Source: Gilvimarinus japonicus | GTDB lineage: Bacteria > Pseudomonadota > Gammaproteobacteria > Pseudomonadales > Cellvibrionaceae | DNA length: 64,000 bases | Assembly (NCBI RefSeq): GCF_042847215.1 | Contig: NZ_AP031500.1 | Coordinates: 1,302,001-1,366,000 of the forward strand | Reading direction: 5' to 3' | Shown: positions 26,864-34,924 of the stretch, piece by piece | Layout: every line of letters begins with the position of its first letter | How positions within the stretch are numbered: the stretch's first letter is position 1 | Notes under the pieces: model-generated | Told to the model about the DNA's origin: nothing | Database searches by the model: none | Seen by the model: the letters and a program-made list of their open reading frames with translations, nothing else | Translations under genes and position numbers: made by a program

Positions 26864-27470
26864 AGTCGGGTTCCTGTAAGTCCCAAATCAAGCGGGGGTC
26901 AAAACTTTTGGCAGCCAGCAGAGTGAGCACGACGACTGCGCCAAAAGCCGTCGCGCCTACATTGGGCTCAATGCTGGCGATTTTGCCAAAGCTGACCAAC
27001 GTTACCAAGATGGAGATCACAAATAAGTCCAGCATTGACCAGCGGCCAATTAGCTCGATAAAACGATACATAAATGTTGCTTGGTGCGGGTTTATTTTTT
27101 TACCGCGCTGCACGGCAATCAGCAGTACGGCAATACCTAGCAGCTTAAATAGTGGCACTGCAATGCTTGCGATAAACACCACAATGGCAATGGGCAGCAT
27201 ATCGTGCGCGGCAAGGTTTATCACTCCAGCCAATATGGTGCTGGGGGTTTTATTGTCGAGTTGCGCTACCGTCATGATGGGGTAAAGGTTAGCGGGGATA
27301 AAAACCACTATGGCGGTTATCAGTAGCGCCCACGTACGCGAGACGGAGCCCGGCTCGCGCTGATGCAGAGGCGTATGGCAGCGCGGGCAAACGCTGATTC
27401 TTGAGGTGCGTTTATAGGCGAGCTTACCACACACTGCACAGCGACAAATCTGGTGATCAATCGCGCGCAC
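26856..27470 (-). CDS. pqiA: PqiA/LetA-like inner membrane protein, second half
   Basis: The 204-residue protein has an N-terminal zinc-ribbon with CAVCGKL and CPRCHTPL, followed by four hydrophobic helices containing IPANLYPIM, FKLLGIAVLL and GRWSMLDLFVIS, the signature of PqiA modules. E. coli PqiA and LetA carry two such modules in one ~420-residue chain; here the two modules are separate genes. It starts with GTG and overlaps the neighbouring module gene by 14 bases. It probably forms the membrane part that feeds lipid into the MCE tunnel. Confidence 0.9.
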   Translation of the reverse strand: MRAIDHQICRCAVCGKLAYKRTSRISVCPRCHTPLHQREPGSVSRTWALLITAIVVFIPANLYPIMTVAQLDNKTPSTILAGVINLAAHDMLPIAIVVFIASIAVPLFKLLGIAVLLIAVQRGKKINPHQATFMYRFIELIGRWSMLDLFVISILVTLVSFGKIASIEPNVGATAFGAVVVLTLLAAKSFDPRLIWDLQEPDYD

Positions 27471-28113
27471 GGTTTCGCTCCTCGAGTAAATCCCAAAACC
27501 GTTCTTGGTTAAAAGTGATCATGGCGGCGCTTAAGCTTAGCAGCAGCAATACAAAGCAATAAAAGCCTAGTGAAAACTCAAAGTCTCCCAGATCTTTAAG
27601 CTTTACCACTGAGACAATCACCGATAATAAGTACACATCCAGCATTACCCAAGAGGTTAAGTGGTGATACCACTTTAGTAGCCTTGCCAATATTCTGGTG
27701 GGCGCGCGGCTAAACCACGCTAAGCAGACGAGTAAGATCAACAATAACAACCCAAGTGGCGCCGCGACGGTGCCGATGAGCACCAAAAGTCCAACCCACC
27801 AGAATCCGCTATCGAGTAAATGTTGGGCCCCACCGATTAGCGTGTAATAGTTAGGTTGCCCTAACAAACTAAAGGTTAATTGTGGATAAATATTGGCCGG
27901 TATGGCCAGTATTAAAGCCGCCATGGCAATGGCGAGTGGGGTGGCCGGGTCAAACGGGCGGCTTGCTTGTTGTGTCGCGCCGCACGCCGGGCAGCGAGGT
28001 ATACCTTGGTTGCTGCGTACCGGGCAGTACATTAATTGATCGCACTCGGCGCACGCCACCAACACCTGTCCCGGTGGGGGGGCGTCTAGCTCGGGGAGTG
28101 AGGGTGGCGGCAC
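27457..28113 (-). CDS. pqiA: PqiA/LetA-like inner membrane protein, first half
   Basis: The 218-residue protein again has two Cys pairs (CAECDQLMYC, CPACGATQ) and four membrane helices with IPANIYPQLTFSLLG and SWVMLDVYLLSVIVS. It is the upstream module of the split PqiA. GTG 28113 follows AGGA by 7 bases. With the second module and the MCE protein it makes a three-gene operon whose reading frames all overlap, which indicates stoichiometric expression of one envelope complex. Confidence 0.9.
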   Translation of the reverse strand: MPPPSLPELDAPPPGQVLVACAECDQLMYCPVRSNQGIPRCPACGATQQASRPFDPATPLAIAMAALILAIPANIYPQLTFSLLGQPNYYTLIGGAQHLLDSGFWWVGLLVLIGTVAAPLGLLLLILLVCLAWFSRAPTRILARLLKWYHHLTSWVMLDVYLLSVIVSVVKLKDLGDFEFSLGFYCFVLLLLSLSAAMITFNQERFWDLLEERNRARD

Positions 28114-28252
28114 GTTAGCTATCCTGTCGCAAGGCGTTGATCGTAGCCATGAAAATACTGGCTTGGCGGCTAAAACACAAGATGGATGATTCAGCCTTCA
28201 TTCAGGCATTGGGCGTTACTGTCAGCTTGTCATATAACGTAGGAGGTGCGCC

Positions 28253-28762
28253 ATGATCAATATTAAGATGCTTTACCTATTCATTGGCTGTGCGCTACTG
28301 GCTGCCTGTAAGTCGCCTGAGGGGCACAGTAATCCGCCGCCACCCCCGCCGCCGCTCGCGCTTACGCAGTTTGCGGTGGTCGATAGCTACGGTGTCGATA
28401 GCGGGCTTTACCCCGACGATCCGCTTTATTTGGACCCATATGCCTACGATGGCTTGTTTGAGGTGTACTGGGATGTCACCCCGAACCGCGATTACAGCTA
28501 CTACCTGAGCGTGGGGCCAACCGCCGATATTGCCGATAGTGTCACATTTTACGACGCCGCCTGTGGCCCTGGTTTGTTTTGCGGGCGCACTGGTTACGAG
28601 GTATGCGGCTACAACTTAAATTACGATTTGAGTTGCGCAAACCAAGCGCCCGTTAATGTGGCTAATTGGATTTATAACGTACCGCAAACTCTTTATCTAT
28701 TTTCTGAAGTCTGCGGCCCCCGTGGATGCGATGTCCGTAGGCTGGGTTTGTTGGCGTTGTAA
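28253..28762 (+). CDS. Small cysteine-rich lipoprotein of unknown function
   Basis: The 169-residue protein has a lipobox LAAC (Cys19), then a polyproline run (PPPPPPP) and a domain with about seven further cysteines (DAACGPGLFCGRTGYEVCGY, SCANQ, EVCGPRGCD), probably disulfide-bonded. A perfect AGGAGG stands 7 bases before the ATG. It is divergent from the pqi operon. I recognise no family; the tyrosine/aspartate-rich middle resembles other exported proteins of marine gammaproteobacteria. Confidence 0.72.
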   Translation: MINIKMLYLFIGCALLAACKSPEGHSNPPPPPPPLALTQFAVVDSYGVDSGLYPDDPLYLDPYAYDGLFEVYWDVTPNRDYSYYLSVGPTADIADSVTFYDAACGPGLFCGRTGYEVCGYNLNYDLSCANQAPVNVANWIYNVPQTLYLFSEVCGPRGCDVRRLGLLAL

Positions 28763-28795
28763 TGTCTCGCTTAATAAATTCCGTGCTAGGTGTAA

Positions 28796-29089
28796 ATGAA
28801 TCAACGTACGGCGCTAAAGGCGGGTGTTTGTGTGGTACGAGCGTCCGTCATCTTATATCAACCGCCGACTTGGCTAGAGCCCTCGTTAAGCCGTTGCTAT
28901 GGCGCGAACGGCTTGGTCAGCAGTGCGCTGCCCGAGGGTAATGATGCCTAGGTAACAGAATTTAAAGCTCGCTTGCGCTGCAAAAACTTTGCTCGCCTGC
29001 AGATTACTCAGCGCCGTTACGAGGTTTCCCACGGTAAAGTATCCGAGCCATCGTTTAGCGATGCCGTAAGGTTGTTGTTAACTCCCTAA
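28796..29089 (+). pseudogene. Possible broken 97-codon gene
   Basis: A frame from ATG 28796 runs 51 codons to a TAG at 28949 and then stays open for 45 more codons to a TAA at 29087 (VTEFKARLRCKNF..., SFSDAVRLLLTP). The second half has ordinary protein-like composition. One nonsense change would explain the interruption. There is no clear ribosome binding site and no family match that I recognise, so this may be chance. Otherwise the 414 bases between the lipoprotein gene and dmeR hold only a weak hairpin near 29099-29130. Confidence 0.25.
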
Positions 29090-29176
29090 ACAAATAAGCA
29101 CCGTCTGTTCAGTGAGCTTAACGGTGTTTGACCTTATATGTTGTTGAGCTTTACTCGCACGGGGTGGCTGTCTGAC

Positions 29177-29452
29177 TTACTTCATGTAAGAGCGCAAAAT
29201 GGCAACGACCTGCTCAATATCGGCGTCTCGCTCCTGTGTTGTCGCCTCGTGTGATCCTAAATGCTCGCGAATATGCCCCTCTAACACCTCGGACATTAAG
29301 CCGTTAACGGCGCCACGTATGGCGGCAATTTGCTGCAGGACTTTGGCGCAGTCGCCATCTTGATTCAGTAACTTCTCTATCCCATCCGCTTGACCGCGAA
29401 TTCGCTTAACCCGCGCGAGCAGCTTGTCGCGCTGCTTGGTGGTATGGGCCAT
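29177..29452 (-). CDS. dmeR: RcnR/DmeR-type metal-sensing repressor (CsoR family)
   Basis: The 91-residue all-helical repressor has the full RcnR-type Ni/Co ligand set: N-terminal MAHT (His3), the cysteine in GDCAKVLQQ, and the two histidines in EGHIREHLG. RGQADGIEKLL and IAAIRGAVNGLM are the family signature. ATG 29452 has AGGAG 7 bases upstream and places His at position 3, as RcnR requires; an in-frame GTG at 29458 is less likely. It is divergent from the CDF exporter gene, and the intervening 68 bases hold a matching operator. It should derepress the exporter when cobalt or nickel is bound. Confidence 0.9.
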   Translation of the reverse strand: MAHTTKQRDKLLARVKRIRGQADGIEKLLNQDGDCAKVLQQIAAIRGAVNGLMSEVLEGHIREHLGSHEATTQERDADIEQVVAILRSYMK

Positions 29453-29474
29453 TGCCACTCTCCTGTTTCTGTAG

Positions 29475-29494
29475 GTATACTGGGGTATAGTATA
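29475..29494. promoter_or_regulatory. Operator for the DmeR/RcnR-type repressor
   Basis: GTATACTGGGGTATAGTATA contains the TACT-G-tract-AGTA pattern known for RcnR/DmeR operators. It lies between the divergent repressor and exporter genes, so it could control both. Confidence 0.65.
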
Positions 29495-29520
29495 ATTTGC
29501 AGTGTTAAGGAGTCAAGACA

Positions 29521-30450
29521 ATGGCAGTGGGCGACAGTCGGCAGCGTTATCACGATCATAGGTTTGATGAAGGCAACCCTTTGGGCGAGCGCAATACCCT
29601 CTGGGCAGTCATCTTAACGGCCGTGATGATGGTGGCTGAAATCACCGGAGGGTGGGTGTTTAATTCCATGGCGCTGCTGGCTGATGGCTGGCATATGAGC
29701 TCCCATACCTTGGCGCTTGGTTTGGCGGTGATAGCTTACGCGGCGGCGCGCCGTTACGCCGCCCACCCGCGTTTTACCTTTGGCACCTGGAAAATCGAAG
29801 TGCTCGGCGGTTTTACCGGGGCGATCTTTTTGTTGGGCATTGCCGGCTTGATGTTGTTTCAGTCAGTAGAGCGCTTGATGTCACCCACCCAGATTCACTA
29901 CCAGCAAGCGATTGTCGTCGCGGTTTTGGGGCTGCTGGTTAATCTGGCCTGTGCGTGGTTGCTTAAAGACGGGCACCATCACCACCACCACGGCGATCAT
30001 TCGCACGAGCACGACCATGGCCATGACCTAAATTTACGCGCAGCCTACTTGCATGTACTGACCGATGCCTTAACGTCAGTATTGGCAATTGTCGCGCTTA
30101 TTGGTGGCCTGCTCTGGGGCGCCGTATGGCTTGACCCTATGATGGGTATCGTGGGTGCGGGTGTCGTCTCAGTTTGGGCGGTGGGTTTAATCAAAGATAC
30201 CGGTAAAGTACTGCTAGACGCCGAGATGGATGCCCCGATAGCGCAGCGCCTTAACGCGCAATTACAAGCGTCACTGGGTACGATGGAGATTACCGACTAT
30301 CATTTATGGCGGGTGGGGCGGGAGCACTACGCTTGCATTTTGTCCGTCACAACCAGCGATGCGACCATCACCCCCGACCACGTAAAGCAATTATTTAACG
30401 ATAACCGGCAGTTGGTGCATGTCACAGTAGAGGTCAATTACGACGGATAA
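29521..30450 (+). CDS. dmeF: Cation diffusion facilitator DmeF (Co2+/Ni2+ efflux)
   Basis: The 309-residue protein has six membrane helices with the CDF metal sites ALLADGWHMSSH (helix 2; the HD-type motif is D-x-x-x-H) and LHVLTDALTS (helix 5), a cytoplasmic histidine-rich loop (HHHHHHGDHSHEHDHGH, ~153-170) and a C-terminal ferredoxin-like cytoplasmic domain. This matches DmeF, which exports cobalt and nickel. AAGGAG lies 9 bases before the ATG. It forms a divergent pair with its repressor. Confidence 0.93.
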   Translation: MAVGDSRQRYHDHRFDEGNPLGERNTLWAVILTAVMMVAEITGGWVFNSMALLADGWHMSSHTLALGLAVIAYAAARRYAAHPRFTFGTWKIEVLGGFTGAIFLLGIAGLMLFQSVERLMSPTQIHYQQAIVVAVLGLLVNLACAWLLKDGHHHHHHGDHSHEHDHGHDLNLRAAYLHVLTDALTSVLAIVALIGGLLWGAVWLDPMMGIVGAGVVSVWAVGLIKDTGKVLLDAEMDAPIAQRLNAQLQASLGTMEITDYHLWRVGREHYACILSVTTSDATITPDHVKQLFNDNRQLVHVTVEVNYDG

Positions 30451-30485
30451 CCTTTACCGCGTTAATCTTAATCGAGGGCGAGCGA

Positions 30486-30917
30486 ATGAATATTAGCCGC
30501 ATGAGTGGCTTAGAAGTTTTACAAGCGATGGCGAGCGGCCAAGTGCCGGGTCCGTCCATCGCCAACACTATGCCCATGAGCTTAGTCCGCGCAGAAGAGG
30601 GCGCCGTTGTGTTTAATGCCATCGCCGATGATCGCCACCTAAACCCGTTAGGGGGCGTACACGGAGGTTTTGCCGCCACCGTACTCGACTCTGTTACCGG
30701 CTGCGCCGTACATTCTTTGCTTGCGGCCGGCGTTGGCTACGCCACTATCGACCTGAACATCAAAATGATCAGGCCATTGCCTAAAAATTCAACGCTAACG
30801 GCCGAAGGTAAGGTTATCAATCTCTCCAAATCACTGGGGGTGGCGGAGGGCACGCTAAAAGACTCAAGCGGCAAGTTGCTGGCCACGGCAACGGCCACCT
30901 GCATGATCTTAAGCTAG
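30486..30917 (+). CDS. PaaI-family hotdog thioesterase
   Basis: The 143-residue cytosolic protein has the hotdog-fold core HLNPLGGVHGGFAATVLDS, where the H-G-G loop and the aspartate form the thioesterase site, then GYATIDLNIKMIRPLP. It probably hydrolyses an acyl- or aryl-CoA. It lies 35 bases after dmeF in the same direction, although no functional link to metal efflux is evident. ATG 30486 follows GAGG by a usual distance. Confidence 0.86.
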   Translation: MNISRMSGLEVLQAMASGQVPGPSIANTMPMSLVRAEEGAVVFNAIADDRHLNPLGGVHGGFAATVLDSVTGCAVHSLLAAGVGYATIDLNIKMIRPLPKNSTLTAEGKVINLSKSLGVAEGTLKDSSGKLLATATATCMILS

Positions 30918-30967
30918 ACGATAATCGCTTTATCGCTGCGATCCTTGAAAGCTGCAAACAGCCCTAA

Positions 30968-30994
30968 AGCACTGATTTTCTTTAAATCAGTGCT
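30968..30994. other. Perfect 11-bp hairpin upstream of tRNA-Met
   Basis: AGCACTGATTT pairs exactly with AAATCAGTGCT around a 5-base loop. No T tract follows, so it is not a standard terminator. Its right arm touches the tRNA promoter -35 box. Confidence 0.6.
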
Positions 30995-31022
30995 TGACAT
31001 TCACCCCCCAGATAGCCAAAAT
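30994..31022 (+). promoter_or_regulatory. Promoter of tRNA-Met
   Basis: TTGACA (30994-30999), a 17-base spacer and CAAAAT (31017-31022) lie 16 bases before the mature tRNA. Confidence 0.75.
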
Positions 31023-31037
31023 GCGCACCCTAAATAT

Positions 31038-31114
31038 GGCTAGGTAGCTCAGCTGGTTAGAGCACAGCACTCATAATGCTGGGGTCGGCGGTTCAAGTCC
31101 GCCCCTAGCTACCA
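31038..31114 (+). tRNA. tRNA-Met (CAT), elongator type; phage attachment gene
   Basis: This 77-nt cloverleaf has GGCTAGG/CCTAGCT acceptor arms (with a G-U end pair), D arm AGCTCAGCTGGTTAGAGC, anticodon loop CTCATAA (CAT), T arm GGCGGTTCAAGTCCGCC and encoded CCA. It resembles the E. coli elongator tRNA-Met rather than the initiator. The filamentous prophage is inserted at its 3' half, and the gene has stayed intact. Confidence 0.95.
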
Positions 31115-31118
31115 TATT
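31070..31118 (+). repeat. attL: 49-bp direct repeat in the tRNA-Met 3' half
   Basis: The segment from CTCATAATGCTGGGG to CTAGCTACCATATT is identical, base for base, to 44748-44796. It covers the anticodon loop to four bases past CCA, the usual crossover region for tyrosine integrases. The two copies bound the prophage. Confidence 0.93.
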
Positions 31119-31156
31119 GCTAAAGGGCTGGTGGGTTAGTATCCACTAGCCCTTTT

Positions 31157-32146
31157 TTATTGAGTTACCAATAAGTTACCACCTAGTGGAGAAAGTGCCG
31201 GAACATCGGCCATATAACGAGGTGAGAAATGCGCGTAACGCATGGTAACTTTCAAATCTGAATGACCGAGTAAACGCTGCAATACCAGAATATCCCCGCC
31301 GTTCATCATGTAATGACTCGCGAACGTATGCCGTAAAACATGCGACATTTGCCCGTCAGGTAAGACAACGCCCGAACGCTCAATAGCGCACCGAAACGCC
31401 GAATAACAGTTAGCAAATAGCCGACCATAGGGAAACGATAAGCCACGCACATAGGCAGCTAAATCAGGCTTTATAGGGATCACACGAACCTTACCGTTTT
31501 TGGTGCCACTGAACACCACGCGGTTTTCAAAGAGCTGCGTTGTCATAAGTTGATTGGCTTCATTCCAGCGTGCACCAGTGGCCAAGCAGAGGCGGGCAAC
31601 CGCACCGGTATGGTTGTTACTGGATTGGTCGCAGGCGGCCAACACTAAAGCGATTTGTTCCTCATTCAAATAGCACAGTTCCCGCTCCTCTTCGCGAAAG
31701 GTGCGAATCTTAGACATAGGGTTAGCACCCTTGTACAAGTCCAGCCGGATTAACTCGGAGAAAACAGACCGGAGGTACCGGGTTTCGTGATTGATGGTCG
31801 ATATCGAGACTTGTTTTAAACGCTTTTCTCGATAATTGGCAAACATGGACGCGGTAAATTTACGCACCCGAGGGTTACCCAGTGCGGTCACAATCGCTTG
31901 TGTTCGAGATAGACGGTACTTGTGATCTTTGAGTGTTAACCCATGCATTTTGTACCAGAGGTCGACCAGATCGGACAGGTAGCGTGTATCAAGTGAGGGG
32001 TTATCACTTGGTGTGCGAGAGAGGTAGTCAGCTTCAATCTTTTTGCACTCTTTGCGAGTGTCACGATAGCGTACAATGCGCGGCCCAGTAGACCCGAAAG
32101 GGTAAAAATCTAATCGGTAACGGCCATCGGGTTGTTTCTTAATCAC
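31157..32146 (-). CDS. int: Tyrosine recombinase, phage integrase
   Basis: The 329-residue protein has an N-terminal SAM-like core-binding domain (~60-160) and a C-terminal catalytic domain with the R-H-x-x-R-Y set: ATGARWNEANQL, HVLRHTFASHYM, LGHSDLKVTMRYAHF. It should integrate and excise the element at tRNA-Met, whose 3' end is only about 40 bases from its stop codon. Its start overlaps the rep stop (ATGA), so it is read from the phage operon rather than from its own promoter. Confidence 0.95.
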   Translation of the reverse strand: MIKKQPDGRYRLDFYPFGSTGPRIVRYRDTRKECKKIEADYLSRTPSDNPSLDTRYLSDLVDLWYKMHGLTLKDHKYRLSRTQAIVTALGNPRVRKFTASMFANYREKRLKQVSISTINHETRYLRSVFSELIRLDLYKGANPMSKIRTFREEERELCYLNEEQIALVLAACDQSSNNHTGAVARLCLATGARWNEANQLMTTQLFENRVVFSGTKNGKVRVIPIKPDLAAYVRGLSFPYGRLFANCYSAFRCAIERSGVVLPDGQMSHVLRHTFASHYMMNGGDILVLQRLLGHSDLKVTMRYAHFSPRYMADVPALSPLGGNLLVTQ

Positions 32147-33429
32147 GCTGCAACGCCCTGTAACAAATGGGTTCTCATTTTGTCGCCGACAAACTCCAAT
32201 AACACCGAGTGTAGTGCGTCAGATTCGCCGTAAAGCTTAAGGTTAAAGTAATGAGCCAAATCAGCTTCTAAACCGGATGCCATTAAGCGAGAGACCACGT
32301 AGGCGGGTGTGAATCGAGCACGAGAATACAGCTTAATTTGATTGCCGAGCCAGAAGGCGACGTTACGCCGTGAATTGTCAGACGGTGGTTTTTGTTGTCG
32401 ACGGTAATGAATCTTAGGGGAAGGGCAGAAATACTGCACATCTTGGATCAGTGATTGCCAAATGGGGTCAATGTAGCTGGTGGAGTATTGCAGGCGAAAG
32501 TTGTTTAACGCGTACTGCCACAGTGCGGTTAAGTGGGGGACGAGTTCAATGTAGTTTTTAATGGTCAACGGTGAACCATCATCGAGTTTAGTACCCCAGC
32601 AGAATTGATTAATCACGGAGTGATGAAAACGGGCCTCAATGCGGTGTATCTGATCCCCTTGCTCATACTCGGATATGCGCGCAGAGTCGCTGAAATCGCC
32701 GTTAAAGTCAGTTGCCGGCACTTCTGACCATACATCTTCCCAAAAGCCTATTTTGTCGCTTTTGACTGCCTCAGCGGTCTTATCGTACACGCAAAATTGT
32801 AAGGCACCAGCAGAGCCAAAAGTGTAGGACTGACCAGCCCCATAGACTACCGAGGTTTCGTTAAGCTCCATTTGTATATTGCTAATGGTGTTAAATTTAA
32901 ATTGGCGTTTGGCTTTGGCTACCAAGCGAGCCTCAAAGTCACTGGGCATCACCAGACCCTTAACGTCCGTGGCGATGTGAACCGATATGCCCGCATGCAC
33001 GAGCTGGACGCAAAACAAACCGGCTATTTGGTCGATTAAGGCGGTCAGGCTGGCAGGTGTGTGATCAGCGATTAATTGCGGTGTGCATTCGATTTTAAGG
33101 TGAGAGGCGGAAATATCAGCGTCAGCATAGAAAGATTTAAGTAATACGACAAAGCCGAGGTCTAGGTTTTTCAGGATAAATTGGTACCCAGATGCTTTAG
33201 AGGATCGGGTAATCAGCCAATCCACACCACCCACTTCAAAATAAACGTCAGCCAAATCATAAGAAAGCTGCAAACTTTGGAGAACGTCAGGACGAATCAA
33301 ACAGTTGTAAAGCTGCTTAACAGTGTCAACGCCGCTATGTAGGTAACGCAGGCCGGTTAAATCAACTTCTTTATTTTCTTGATAAAAACGGTTGCCTTCA
33401 CGGTGCCAAAACTTGTTTTCGTATCGCAT
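32143..33429 (-). CDS. rep: Inovirus replication initiation protein
   Basis: The 428-residue protein has the position, size and general look of Rep proteins of integrative filamentous phages, which nick the double-stranded form and start rolling-circle replication. A candidate nuclease region includes RIEARFHHSVINQF (~260) and ADVYFEVGGVDWLITR. I did not find a clear HUH motif, so assignment rests on context and on overall similarity to inovirus replication proteins. A palindromic candidate origin lies 114 bases upstream. It is translationally coupled to the integrase. Confidence 0.75.
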   Translation of the reverse strand: MRYENKFWHREGNRFYQENKEVDLTGLRYLHSGVDTVKQLYNCLIRPDVLQSLQLSYDLADVYFEVGGVDWLITRSSKASGYQFILKNLDLGFVVLLKSFYADADISASHLKIECTPQLIADHTPASLTALIDQIAGLFCVQLVHAGISVHIATDVKGLVMPSDFEARLVAKAKRQFKFNTISNIQMELNETSVVYGAGQSYTFGSAGALQFCVYDKTAEAVKSDKIGFWEDVWSEVPATDFNGDFSDSARISEYEQGDQIHRIEARFHHSVINQFCWGTKLDDGSPLTIKNYIELVPHLTALWQYALNNFRLQYSTSYIDPIWQSLIQDVQYFCPSPKIHYRRQQKPPSDNSRRNVAFWLGNQIKLYSRARFTPAYVVSRLMASGLEADLAHYFNLKLYGESDALHSVLLEFVGDKMRTHLLQGVAA

Positions 33430-33542
33430 ATTAATCAGCCTATTTTTTAGTCAATTCAGTTTGTTTTATGGTTGTTTGTGTTTCTTTGTGGGGTAGCACT
33501 CCCCTTATTATTAACGTGTTACAGAGACGTTAGGGCTGGGGA

Positions 33543-33599
33543 TTTCGGACGCTGCGCGCTTTTGCTTGCATAGCTGCGCAGCGCTTGCAGCGTCCGAAA
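33543..33599. other. 13-bp inverted repeat, candidate phage origin or packaging signal
   Basis: TTTCGGACGCTGC (33543-33555) and GCAGCGTCCGAAA (33587-33599) are perfectly complementary; the loop contains a further GCTGCGCAGC palindrome (33573-33582). It lies in the 199-base gap between zot and rep, the only long gap of the phage operon, where inoviruses keep their origin or packaging hairpin. Confidence 0.55.
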
Positions 33600-33628
33600 C
33601 CCAAAAGAGAACCCCCTTACCGAGACCA

Positions 33629-34921
33629 TCACAACGGCACCGGTTTGAATACGTCGCCTTCTGGTGAAACGAATTGGAAGTTCGGTGATTGCTGGTTACT
33701 GTTCCTACTGCGCTCAGGCGGCGTGTAGAGTCGCGTATCAGCCGGCTTGTGTGATGCTATGACTATCCGACCGGTCTCGGTATGTACAAGCTTGACAAAC
33801 GACTGTGAGCGTCTCAGTACATCATAGCCAACAAGTTCTAAGTCATCTGATTTCAGGGGTATTTCGCAAGCCGGGCCCTCATCACATAAGACAAGGGAAA
33901 ACCACAACTTACGATTAACCGAGCCAGTAAAGTATAGTTTTGCTCCACTGGCTATCAGGTCTACGCCAGAGAGACGAGGGCCGAGCGAACCAGAAGGCTG
34001 AGCGTTGAGAACACGATTGCCCATGCCAGTACCCGCCCTATCGTTTTCAGGACGAACCAAACTGACATCTTGCCCGTTCTCAACAGCTTTCGACTTATCA
34101 GGATTAATACGCGCCTGCACATCCTGATACTTTTGATACCCCACAACCGAGATATAAACGCCAGCACAGATAAGCAAGCCAAGTAGCATGCGAACTTTAG
34201 GGTCTCTAAAGACCGAAATGTTCTCGCTAGACTCTTTAGCCTTTCCCGTAGCTGTGGACTTGTAGCATGCGAAGGCCTTTGGGTCGGCTTTGTACTTTTT
34301 CGGGGTGCCTGAATAGTGACTGATGGACTTTCCTGATTGCTCTGCGTCATGTCTGAATTCCGTCCACGTGTTTTTATACCAAGGGAGAAGGCCGGAGTTG
34401 TTGCGATGGCGGTAAGACCACTCTACGACTTTACGGATTTCACCATTGATCTTGCCAATGTTCGTCGTGCTTATGTAGATGTCCCAGTTGTAGTGACGGT
34501 GCTGGTCTAGGGCGTTTTCAATGTTGTAAGGTCGAAAAATATGATTACCGTCATCGTCAGTTTGTACGGTTCCGGATTCATCAGAAAATACATTATCGGT
34601 CGCCTGATCTAAGTGTGAGAGTGAGCGTTCGCGGGTAGGGTAGACGCGCTGGCCTTCATCCATAACGATGAGCGCGCCAAGGGGTACCCAATGAAAGAAG
34701 CGCGCCATATGCTTGTAACCGGCTATGTCCGGCTCTACATAAATCAAGCGTGATTGCTCGGGCAACTCTACGCCGTATTGAGCGGCGATTGCGTCAAGCT
34801 CTACGCCGCGAACATTGGTGACGACAGTGCGGCCTTTGATCAATTCGGGGATGATCACCCTTTGCACTAAAGCGAAGGTCTTATAAGAGCCTGGGGGGCC
34901 GTGGTGAATAACTGCAGTCAT
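33629..34921 (-). CDS. zot: Zot-family assembly ATPase (pI)
   Basis: The 430-residue inner membrane ATPase drives filamentous phage extrusion. The N-terminal half has Walker A GPPGSYKT (~8-15) and Walker B ALIVMDEGQ (~83-91), plus TTNIGKINGEIRKVVE. One membrane helix (VRMLLGLLICAGVYISVVGY, ~243-262) separates it from a periplasmic C-terminal region. This layout defines Zot/pI proteins. It follows the pVI-like gene by three bases. The 'zonula occludens toxin' name is historic; nothing here indicates a toxin. Confidence 0.95.
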   Translation of the reverse strand: MTAVIHHGPPGSYKTFALVQRVIIPELIKGRTVVTNVRGVELDAIAAQYGVELPEQSRLIYVEPDIAGYKHMARFFHWVPLGALIVMDEGQRVYPTRERSLSHLDQATDNVFSDESGTVQTDDDGNHIFRPYNIENALDQHRHYNWDIYISTTNIGKINGEIRKVVEWSYRHRNNSGLLPWYKNTWTEFRHDAEQSGKSISHYSGTPKKYKADPKAFACYKSTATGKAKESSENISVFRDPKVRMLLGLLICAGVYISVVGYQKYQDVQARINPDKSKAVENGQDVSLVRPENDRAGTGMGNRVLNAQPSGSLGPRLSGVDLIASGAKLYFTGSVNRKLWFSLVLCDEGPACEIPLKSDDLELVGYDVLRRSQSFVKLVHTETGRIVIASHKPADTRLYTPPERSRNSNQQSPNFQFVSPEGDVFKPVPL

Positions 34922-34924
34922 GGT

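Noticed and set aside
33629..34921. Zot as a secreted toxin
   Set aside because: The Walker motifs, single membrane helix and gene order show the pI-type assembly ATPase of a filamentous phage.
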